This document shows, one piece after another, positions 1-4,855 of a stretch of DNA of 6,532 nt; position 1 is the first letter of the stretch; every line of letters starts with the position of its first letter. The notes under the pieces are model-generated. The model worked only from the letters and a program-made list of their open reading frames with translations. It was not told the origin of the DNA and ran no database searches. Origin of the DNA: Pseudomonadota bacterium (GTDB taxonomy: Bacteria > Pseudomonadota > Alphaproteobacteria > Rhizobiales > Rhizobiaceae). The DNA lies in contig JAEWOP010000006.1 of the NCBI GenBank assembly GCA_023399635.1, positions 1 through 6,532 of the forward strand, read 5' to 3'. Made by a program: the position numbers and the translations under genes.

Positions 1-753
1 GCCCTGCTCACCAATCTGGAAGAGCGCGATGTGCTCTTCATCGACGAGATCCACCGGCTCAATCCGGCGGTGGAGGAAATTCTTTATCCCGCGATGGAGG
101 ACTTTCAGCTCGACCTGATCATTGGCGAGGGTCCGGCGGCACGATCGGTGAAAATCGATCTTTCCAAGTTCACCCTGGTGGCGGCCACTACGCGCCTCGG
201 CCTGCTGACGACGCCACTGCGTGACCGCTTCGGCATCCCGGTGCGCCTTTCCTTCTATACGGTGGAGGAGCTCGAAGGCATCGTGCGGCGAGGCGCGCGC
301 CTCATGGGGCTGGGAATGACCGACGATGGCGCCCGCGAGATTGCGCGCCGCGCCCGCGGCACGCCGCGCATTGCTGGCCGGCTGTTGCGCCGGGTGCGTG
401 ATTTCGCTGAAGTGGCACGCGCTGAAGCGGTGACGCGCGAAATCGCCGACGAGGCGTTGACGCGGCTTCTCGTCGACAACATGGGCCTCGACCAGCTGGA
501 TATGCGATATCTGACGATGATCGCGGTGAACTTCGGGGGCGGTCCCGTTGGCATCGAAACCATCGCCGCCGGCCTTTCCGAGCCGCGCGATGCCATCGAA
601 GACATCATCGAGCCCTACATGATCCAGCAAGGCTTCATCCAGCGCACGCCGCGCGGACGTGTTTTGACAGCGACTGCCTGGAAGCATCTTGGACTGCAGC
701 CGCCGAAAGATCTGGAGGCGGCACAGTTTCGACTGACGCTCGAGGATGAGTGA
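1..753 (+). CDS. ruvB: Holliday junction branch migration DNA helicase RuvB (5' truncated by window edge)
   Basis: RuvB is the hexameric AAA+ motor that works with RuvA to drive branch migration of Holliday junctions in recombinational repair; RuvC then cuts the junction. The reading frame is open from base 1, giving the C-terminal 250 residues; the roughly 95 N-terminal residues with Walker A are off the window. Numbering from base 1, Walker B (VLFIDEIHRL) is at residues 11-20, the sensor 1/arginine-finger block (AATTRLGLLTTPLRDRFG) at 61-78, and the sensor 2 helix (GTPRIAGRLLRRVRDFA) at about 120-136. The C-terminal DNA-binding winged helix follows, with GGGPVGIETIAAGL at about 179-192 and EPYMIQQGFIQRTPRGR near 204-220. 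GTG at 31 can act as a start in silico but lies inside Walker B, so it is not the real start. ruvC and ruvA probably lie upstream. The length and motifs of the visible part are normal. Family identity is near certain. Confidence 0.97.
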   Translation, partial: ALLTNLEERDVLFIDEIHRLNPAVEEILYPAMEDFQLDLIIGEGPAARSVKIDLSKFTLVAATTRLGLLTTPLRDRFGIPVRLSFYTVEELEGIVRRGARLMGLGMTDDGAREIARRARGTPRIAGRLLRRVRDFAEVARAEAVTREIADEALTRLLVDNMGLDQLDMRYLTMIAVNFGGGPVGIETIAAGLSEPRDAIEDIIEPYMIQQGFIQRTPRGRVLTATAWKHLGLQPPKDLEAAQFRLTLEDE

Positions 754-791
754 TCTGAAGTTTCGCTAAATGACTTCCCTTCCTCGTCACG

Positions 792-816
792 GGAACGAGC
801 CGTTGCTTTCGTTGTT
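792..816 (+). promoter_or_regulatory. Candidate EcfG/RpoE2-type general stress promoter for the HVA1-family gene
   Basis: GGAAC at 792-796 is followed after 17 bases by GTT at 814-816, equivalent to GGAAC-N18-TT. This fits the promoter recognised by the alphaproteobacterial general stress sigma factor (EcfG; RpoE2 in Sinorhizobium), usually given as GGAAC-N16/17-cGTT. The expected transcription start would be near 822-824. That leaves a leader of about 18 bases containing the Shine-Dalgarno AGAGGAG at 828-834, six bases before the ATG at 841. The geometry supports a real promoter, but the match is by eye only, and GGAAC alone is common in DNA of this composition. Confidence 0.5.
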
Positions 817-840
817 GGTTCTCCAGCAGAGGAGACCAAG

Positions 841-1062
841 ATGACGAAGATCAATATTGGCGACGCCGTCGAGTGGAAATGGGGCGCAAACAAAGCTGAA
901 GGAACGGCGAAGGAGCGGTTCACCAGCGATGTCGAGCGCACGATCAAGGGCACCAAGGTCAAGCGCAAAGCAGACAAGGGCGAGCCCGCATTCCTGATCA
1001 AGCAGGAAGACGGGGACCGCGTCTTGAAGAGCCAATCGGAGTTGAAGAAGACCGGCAAGTGA
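841..1062 (+). CDS. Small HVA1/DUF2945 (hypervirulence-associated TUDOR-domain) family protein
   Basis: This is a 73-residue, lysine- and glutamate-rich soluble protein with no signal peptide or membrane segment. It fits the family called DUF2945 or HVA1 TUDOR domain: GDAVEWKWG at residues 7-15, AEGTAKERF at about 19-27, RTIKGTKV near 33-40, and the family-typical PAFLIKQEDGDRVLKSQSEL at about 49-68. The whole protein is one small beta-rich domain, a normal length for bacterial members. The start is supported by a strong Shine-Dalgarno (AGAGGAG, 828-834) six bases upstream. It follows ruvB by 87 bases and appears to have its own stress-type promoter, so it is probably not part of the ruv operon. 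Biochemical function is unknown; a Tudor-like fold suggests binding of a charged polymer or protein, but that is inference. Family assignment is confident, role is not. Confidence 0.88.
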   Translation: MTKINIGDAVEWKWGANKAEGTAKERFTSDVERTIKGTKVKRKADKGEPAFLIKQEDGDRVLKSQSELKKTGK

Positions 1063-1069
1063 GGCCGGT
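1051..1069. terminator. Candidate hairpin between convergent HVA1-family gene and sqdC
   Basis: ACCGGC (1051-1056) and GCCGGT (1064-1069) form a perfect 6-bp stem with a 7-base loop that includes the stop codon of the small gene. It lies 11 bases past the stop codon of sqdC on the opposite strand. Read from the - strand, the stem is followed by CTTCTTC, a moderately T-rich tail; on the + strand the tail is TCCTGAC, which is poor. It may therefore end the sqdBDC transcript and only weakly the small gene. The stem is short and the call is tentative. Confidence 0.35.
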
Positions 1070-1079
1070 TCCTGACGGC

Positions 1080-1973
1080 TCAGGCGACGGCGTGAGCAGC
1101 CACCAATGTGTCCAAGGTGTCATTCAACAGCTGCTTTCCCCCCGGGCGCCACCCCAGAGCGGCGATCTTGTCGGTGGGCATCCTTCTCAGCGCGGTCGGG
1201 TCTGCCGGCTGCGGGAGCGGGGTTGATGCGCGCAAAGCGGCTCGAAAAGGTGCCAGAACGTCTGCGTGATCGACGACAATGTCTGAAACGTTGAAAACCT
1301 GACCGTTCACGTCACCCGCGTCAGCCTCCAGCATCAATTGAACGGCGGAGGCCACGTCCCGGCCATGAACTTCAGTTCCGGCGCGAGACGCAATGGGGCG
1401 GCCCGCAAGGTAGTCAGCAAATAGACTATCCCATTTATTGGGTTGTAGATCCCCATATACGCCCGTGAGACGAAGGCTGGCTGTGACGAAATCAGTCTTC
1501 GCCATGTCTCGCAATGTCCGTTCAGCCTGCCACTTGACCTGACCATAGACAGACGTGGGCGAAAGGGCGGCGGTCTCGCTCAACTCTACGTCGCCAGGAA
1601 GGCCATCATAGACAGCCCGGCTGGAGAGAAAGACGACGCGTTGCACACCCGCAGCCTTCGCGCCCTCGAACAGACTAACTGTCCCGTCAAGGTTCAGGCG
1701 GCGGAAGCGTTCTGGATCCTTACCCTCGCCGCCCCGGTACTTGCCCGGCAGGTGATCGAAGGCTGCATGGACGAAGGCGTCGATGCCGATGAAGATGCCT
1801 GCCTGATCCACATCCGGATCAAGGATCATCGGCACGTACTCCGCCTCCCTCACGAAGCACTGAGAGGGCGGGGGCATGCGCGCTCCCACCACCACCGCAT
1901 GGCCTGCCTCGAGCAGACCGTTGACGATATAGCGGCCCACAAGCCCGGTGCCACCCGACACGAGAACCTTCAT
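1080..1973 (-). CDS. sqdC: SqdC-like NAD(P)-dependent epimerase/reductase of sulfolipid synthesis
   Basis: This 297-residue extended short-chain dehydrogenase/reductase has an N-terminal Rossmann motif (GGTGLVG, residues 7-13), SSRAVY at 117-122 and the catalytic pair Tyr143/Lys147 in SVYGQVKWQAE. Later come GRDVASAVQLML (204-215), typical of NAD-dependent epimerases, and FNVSD (227-231). It is the third gene after sqdB and sqdD and starts in an ATGA overlap with the end of sqdD. Domain content alone says only SDR/epimerase; the sqdBDC order is what identifies it as SqdC. In Rhodobacter sphaeroides, loss of sqdC abolishes normal sulfolipid synthesis and leads to accumulation of sulfoquinovosyl-1-O-dihydroxyacetone. 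A reductase step on that intermediate is plausible but not shown here. The protein should be cytoplasmic: it has no signal or membrane segment. The fold is certain, the symbol moderately so. Confidence 0.8.
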   Translation of the reverse strand: MKVLVSGGTGLVGRYIVNGLLEAGHAVVVGARMPPPSQCFVREAEYVPMILDPDVDQAGIFIGIDAFVHAAFDHLPGKYRGGEGKDPERFRRLNLDGTVSLFEGAKAAGVQRVVFLSSRAVYDGLPGDVELSETAALSPTSVYGQVKWQAERTLRDMAKTDFVTASLRLTGVYGDLQPNKWDSLFADYLAGRPIASRAGTEVHGRDVASAVQLMLEADAGDVNGQVFNVSDIVVDHADVLAPFRAALRASTPLPQPADPTALRRMPTDKIAALGWRPGGKQLLNDTLDTLVAAHAVA

Positions 1974-2833
1974 GATGCCGAGCCGGGGTTCGGCAGTGAG
2001 GCCAGGTCCGGTACGTCATGTCCGTCGTGGAAGGCATGCCAAAGTTCGATCAGCGGTCGGAGTTGGTGCGCCTTCGGGTGGTTCTCCTCCCACGGCTTTT
2101 CATACTGATAGTGCAGGATGCTGATGCTTTCCCAATCCCAAAGGTCAGGCAGGTTGAACCAGACATACTGGAGCATGTTCATGAACACCGGCAGGCCGTG
2201 CCAATCCGGGAAGAACGTTTCAAGAAAAGTCTGGTCGGTTCGCCTCCAGAAGGCATCGGGCTCGTCCAAGCGGGCAAGCATCTGCCGAAAGGTCGAGATG
2301 GACGGCTTGGCAACGAAAACACCGGAATTCAGTCGGTGGAAATCGGCGAGGCTTTCGTAGACGTTGGGGGCGGCGGAGAATTCGGGATAGTCGAACAGCT
2401 TGTCGACATTGCGTAGCACGATCGCATCCGCGTCAATGAAGACGCAGGCACGATAGTCCATCAGCTGCCAGAGCCGCAGCTTGCAGAAATTGTCGAGCGG
2501 CGTGTGGAAATCTGGTTTTCTGCCTTTGGTGAAAGGGGCAGCGCCATGGAGGTTCCTGCGTGCATGGCGCTCGTTGAACCCGTCCGACAGCGGCAGGTGC
2601 TCGACCTCGACCAACCGACAGCCGGCGCGGCCGAGGCGCTGGAGATCGCCCGCCTCCACGGCGCCGGTATGAAGGATGACGATATCGGCCGTCGTGCCTG
2701 TGTGCTGCAGCGAATTGGCCAGCGCAGTGGCACCCCTGGCATAGTCCCTGTTGGTGACGAGCGTCACGAAGGCGCGGTCGCTGCCGGCAGGAGAGGCGGG
2801 ACGGATGCCCCGCAGTGCGGGATCGGCTGACAT
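1970..2833 (-). CDS. sqdD: SqdD-like glycosyltransferase (glycogenin/family 8 type)
   Basis: This 287-residue glycosyltransferase of the GT-A fold has the family 8 layout. An N-terminal nucleotide-binding strand (AFVTLVTNRDYARGATALANSL, split at about residues 21-42) is followed by the metal-binding DxD motif as DAD at 134-136, in VFIDADAIVLRNVD. Next are the NSGVFV block (169-174), DQTFL (200-204), and a C-terminal HYQYEKPW (241-248) matching the His/Lys-Pro-Trp motif of glycogenins. In sqdBDC operons SqdD is thought to transfer sulfoquinovose from UDP-sulfoquinovose to an acceptor on the way to sulfolipid. Its start ATG overlaps the sqdB stop by one base (TGATG), and its stop overlaps the sqdC start, so all three are probably translated as a coupled unit. 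There are no membrane segments. Without the neighbours it would simply be a family 8 transferase with unknown acceptor. Confidence 0.85.
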   Translation of the reverse strand: MSADPALRGIRPASPAGSDRAFVTLVTNRDYARGATALANSLQHTGTTADIVILHTGAVEAGDLQRLGRAGCRLVEVEHLPLSDGFNERHARRNLHGAAPFTKGRKPDFHTPLDNFCKLRLWQLMDYRACVFIDADAIVLRNVDKLFDYPEFSAAPNVYESLADFHRLNSGVFVAKPSISTFRQMLARLDEPDAFWRRTDQTFLETFFPDWHGLPVFMNMLQYVWFNLPDLWDWESISILHYQYEKPWEENHPKAHQLRPLIELWHAFHDGHDVPDLASLPNPGSAS

Positions 2834-4053
2834 CAGGAAACCGACTTCAGCCGGCGCCCTTCAGGATCGTGTTCCACCTTGGCGGCGATGTCCTTGGTCC
2901 AGGCGGAAACGGCCGGCACGCGTGAGCGATCGACTCGGTAGGCGAACTTCTTCGCGACATCGACGATCTCTTCCAGCAGTCCTTCGCCAAGCGTCGTCGG
3001 CTCCAGCCCGAGGCCGAGGAATTTTTCGTTCCTGACGACCAGGTCGTTCTCAGGCGCTTCCTTGCGTGGGTTCGGCAGCCAGGCGATCTCGGCGCCTGTC
3101 ATCTTTGACACCAGTTCCGCCAGATCGCGCACCCGGTGCGTTTCCGTCATCTGGTTGAAGATCTCGACGCGTCCGCCGCGCTGCGGCGGGTTGTTGAGCG
3201 CAATCTCGATGCAGCGGACGGAATCCTGGATATGGATGAAGGCGCGGGTCTGGCCGCCGGTGCCGTGGACTGTCAGCGGATAGCCGATCGCGGCCTGGAT
3301 CAGGAAGCGGTTCAGCACCGTGCCGTAATCGCCGTCATAGTCGAAGCGGTTGACCAGTTGCTGGTGTCGGCGCGTCTGCTCCGTATTGGTGCCCCAGACA
3401 ATCCCCTGGTGCAGGTCGGTGATCCGCAGCCCGTCATTCTTGGCGTAGAAGGCGAAGAGCTGCTGATCCAGGCACTTGGTCATGTGGTAGATGGAGCCGG
3501 GATTGCTCGGATAAAGGATTTCCTGGCTGACGGTGCGGCCATCCATGGTCTCGATGCCAACCGGCAGGTAGCCTTCTGGAATTGCCGCCCCAACGGTCGA
3601 GTAACCGTAAACGCCCATGGTGCCCAGGTGGACGAGATGCGCGTCGAGGTCGAGCTCCACCATCGCGTTCAGCAGGTTGTGCGTGGCGTTGACGTTGTTG
3701 TTGACCGTGTAGTTCTTGTGGCGGTCGCTTTTCATCGAATAGGGAGCGGCTCGCTGCTCGGCGAAATGGATGATCGCGTCGGGGCGGTGCTTGGAAAGCC
3801 AGCCCTTGAGCAGTTCGTAGTCCTTGGCCAGGTCGATCAGGTGGAAATGGATGCGTCGGCCGGTTTCCGCATGCCAGACGCGTGTCCGCTCCTGGATTGA
3901 ATCCATGGGTGTCAGCGACTGGACCCCAAGCTCGGTGTCGATCCATCGGCGCGAAAGATTGTCGAGGATGTGGACCTCATGGCCCGCATCAGAGAGATGG
4001 AGCGAGGTGGGCCAGCCGACGAAACCGTCACCGCCAAGGACTGCAATCTTCAT
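2833..4053 (-). CDS. sqdB: UDP-sulfoquinovose synthase SqdB
   Basis: SqdB is an NAD-dependent SDR enzyme that makes UDP-sulfoquinovose from UDP-glucose and sulfite, the committed step of SQDG synthesis. The 406-residue protein is close to the length of Rhodobacter SqdB. The nucleotide-binding loop GGDGFVGW is at residues 7-14. FAEQRAAPYSM (97-107) and HLGTMGVYG (142-150) match plant SQD1. By comparison with SQD1 the catalytic residues should be Thr145, Tyr189 and Lys193 (SIYHMTK). Also conserved are DLHQGIVWGT (213-222), NRFLIQAAIGYPLTVHGTGGQTRAF (248-272) and PNPRKEAPEN (327-336). The frame stays open upstream to an ATG at 4152, but 4053 is preferred: it puts the Rossmann strand MKIAVLGG at the N terminus and has GGAG seven bases upstream on the coding strand. 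It heads the operon with sqdD and sqdC and is divergent from ybgC. SQDG replaces phospholipids under phosphate limitation in rhizobia, so Pho control is a reasonable expectation. Confidence 0.95.
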   Translation of the reverse strand: MKIAVLGGDGFVGWPTSLHLSDAGHEVHILDNLSRRWIDTELGVQSLTPMDSIQERTRVWHAETGRRIHFHLIDLAKDYELLKGWLSKHRPDAIIHFAEQRAAPYSMKSDRHKNYTVNNNVNATHNLLNAMVELDLDAHLVHLGTMGVYGYSTVGAAIPEGYLPVGIETMDGRTVSQEILYPSNPGSIYHMTKCLDQQLFAFYAKNDGLRITDLHQGIVWGTNTEQTRRHQQLVNRFDYDGDYGTVLNRFLIQAAIGYPLTVHGTGGQTRAFIHIQDSVRCIEIALNNPPQRGGRVEIFNQMTETHRVRDLAELVSKMTGAEIAWLPNPRKEAPENDLVVRNEKFLGLGLEPTTLGEGLLEEIVDVAKKFAYRVDRSRVPAVSAWTKDIAAKVEHDPEGRRLKSVS

Positions 4054-4065
4054 GTATCGACTCCG

Positions 4066-4081
4066 CTGGTTGTCTGACCAG
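4066..4081. repeat. Short inverted repeat CTGGT-N6-ACCAG in the sqdB leader
   Basis: CTGGT (4066-4070) and ACCAG (4077-4081) form a 5-bp inverted repeat 13 to 28 bases upstream of the sqdB start codon, just before its GGAG Shine-Dalgarno. It could be an operator near the transcription start or a weak hairpin in the mRNA leader. At five base pairs per arm, chance is quite possible. Confidence 0.25.
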
Positions 4082-4087
4082 ATTTCC

Positions 4088-4130
4088 TGATAGGGAGGTT
4101 CTGTGACAGAAGCACAATACTCCATGACGG
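4088..4130 (-). promoter_or_regulatory. Candidate sqdB promoter with Pho-box-like half sites
   Basis: Read on the - strand, CCGTCAT (4130 to 4124) and CTGTCAC (4109 to 4103) each match six of seven bases of the PhoB half site CTGTCAT. They are 21 bases apart, about two helical turns. A -10-like CTATCA lies at 4093 to 4088, nine bases after the second half site, giving a leader of roughly 28 bases. The classical Pho box has tandem half sites every 11 bases; the position between these two is degenerate (3 of 7), so this is not a full box. Support comes from the known phosphate-starvation induction of SQDG in related bacteria. Confidence 0.3.
4099..4111. promoter_or_regulatory. Perfect 13-bp dyad TTCTGT-G-ACAGAA, candidate operator
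   Basis: TTCTGTGACAGAA is a perfect inverted repeat with six-base arms around one central base, in the divergent gap between sqdB and ybgC. The single-base centre rules out an RNA hairpin, so it would act as a protein-binding site on DNA. It lies just upstream of the -10-like sequence of sqdB, about where an activator or repressor would bind. It overlaps the CTGTCAC Pho-like half site, so the two readings compete. I do not recognise the regulator. Confidence 0.35.
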
Positions 4131-4174
4131 CCTTCCCGCCACCCGCCATCACGACGATCCACTAAGGCATGACG

Positions 4175-4618
4175 ATGACAAGCGAGGTTTTTCATCTTTC
4201 CGGACAGCTAACCGATCAAGGTCACCAACTGTTGCAGAGGGTGTACTACGAAGACACGGATTTCTCCGGTCTCGTCTATCATGCTCGCTACCTTCATTTC
4301 CTGGAGCGGGGCCGCACCGATTACCTGCGTTGCCTGGGATGCCAGCAGAGCGATCTCCTTGCTGCCGACGAGGAGGGGCTCGTGTTTGTCGTTCACCGGA
4401 TGGAGATCGACTTCAAGCAGCCGGCGAAGATGGATGATGTTCTGACAGTAAACACGTCCACGGAGAAAGCCGGTGGCGCCAAGATGGTTCTCAACCAGGA
4501 GATACGCCGGGGCGAAACGCTGCTGATCGTGGCAAAGGTCACGATCGCAGTGATCAACCGAAGCGGGCGTCCCCGTAGATTGCCAGACAGCGTGGCCAAG
4601 AAGTTTCTCGATGGTTGA
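4175..4618 (+). CDS. ybgC: YbgC-type acyl-CoA thioesterase of the tol-pal operon
   Basis: YbgC is a small cytoplasmic hotdog-fold thioesterase that hydrolyses acyl-CoA or acyl-ACP substrates and is usually the first gene of the tol-pal cluster. From this start the protein has 147 residues. The family signature RVYYEDTDFSGLVYHARYLHF is at about 22-42, with the catalytic aspartate at Asp29 (in EDTDFSG) and ERGRTDYLR directly after; the rest forms the hotdog sheet, and the length is slightly above the E. coli protein. Two starts are possible. ATG at 4169 has AAGG only one base upstream, too close to work as a Shine-Dalgarno; ATG at 4175 has the same AAGG (4164-4167) seven bases upstream and is preferred. 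The difference is two residues. Its link to Tol-Pal is by conserved position; mutants in E. coli have little phenotype. A 237-base gap separates it from tolQ. Confidence 0.93.
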   Translation: MTSEVFHLSGQLTDQGHQLLQRVYYEDTDFSGLVYHARYLHFLERGRTDYLRCLGCQQSDLLAADEEGLVFVVHRMEIDFKQPAKMDDVLTVNTSTEKAGGAKMVLNQEIRRGETLLIVAKVTIAVINRSGRPRRLPDSVAKKFLDG

Positions 4619-4629
4619 ACGTTGCTTCC

Positions 4630-4680
4630 CAGGCTCTGACGTAACGCTTCCTTAACCATAATGAGGTCTTCTGGAGCCTG
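4630..4680. repeat. Distant inverted repeat CAGGCTC...GAGCCTG around the candidate CtrA half site
   Basis: CAGGCTC (4630-4636) and GAGCCTG (4674-4680) are perfect 7-bp inverted copies separated by 37 bases, starting 11 bases after the ybgC stop. In RNA this would make a stem closing a large loop, perhaps slowing or ending ybgC transcripts. There is no T-tract after it, so a simple intrinsic terminator is unlikely. It may be chance. Confidence 0.22.
4652..4659. promoter_or_regulatory. Candidate CtrA half-site TTAACCAT upstream of tolQ
   Basis: TTAACCAT matches the eight-base CtrA half-site motif described for alphaproteobacteria, alongside the full TTAA-N7-TTAA site. It overlaps a -10-like CATAAT (4657-4662) with CTGACG 15 bases upstream (4636-4641), a tight but possible promoter. 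This is the only clearly AT-rich patch in the gap before tolQ. Tol-Pal acts at the constricting division site, so cell-cycle control is reasonable, but an eight-base match is weak evidence. Confidence 0.3.
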
Positions 4681-4813
4681 AGGAATTTGTGCAATGCACG
4701 CCTTCCTTTGACCAAATTTGAAAGCGAGAAGCCAATGCTGAAAGCTCAGGGCACCTTGGGGTAGAAGAGCGCATCCAGCGGCCATTTGAATCTCGCGCGA
4801 GCGCTTTTGAACC

Positions 4814-4834
4814 CGCCCGGTCCTGTGCCGGGCG
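4814..4834 (+). promoter_or_regulatory. GC-rich hairpin in the tolQ leader (possible attenuator)
   Basis: CGCCCGG (4814-4820) and CCGGGCG (4828-4834) form a perfect 7-bp stem, all G-C pairs, with loop TCCTGTG. It is followed by TTT, and the ATG of tolQ is 21 bases downstream. The position, just before the GGGG Shine-Dalgarno (4844-4847), suggests a structured leader that could tune tolQ expression, or a weak terminator separating ybgC from tolQ. The three-base T run is short for efficient termination. A perfect palindrome CTCGCGCGAG (4792-4801) lies 12 bases upstream. Confidence 0.4.
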
Positions 4835-4855
4835 TTTGGATTCGGGGATATTGGT

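Noticed and set aside
31..753. ruvB starting at GTG 31 as a complete 240-residue gene
   Set aside because: The start would fall inside Walker B and delete Walker A. The frame is open and RuvB-like back to base 1, so the gene is cut by the window edge.
3136..3900. 254-residue open frame on the + strand opposite sqdB
   Set aside because: It lies entirely antisense to a well-conserved gene. Its composition (many V, D, Q and H) is what reverse-complement codons of a GC-rich gene give, and I see no recognisable domain.
4054..4152. In-frame extension of sqdB to an upstream ATG at 4152 (439 residues)
   Set aside because: The extra 33 residues do not resemble the SqdB N terminus, would come before the Rossmann strand, and lack a good ribosome site. 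ATG 4053 has GGAG seven bases upstream and gives the family length.
4708..4736. TTGACC as a -35 box for tolQ
   Set aside because: The hexamer itself is good, but no acceptable -10 sequence is found 16 to 18 bases downstream.
4736..4765. Nine-codon open frame MLKAQGTLG in the tolQ leader, a possible leader peptide
   Set aside because: It has no clear ribosome site, no codon bias towards one regulatory amino acid, and no pairing with the downstream hairpin that would suggest classical attenuation.
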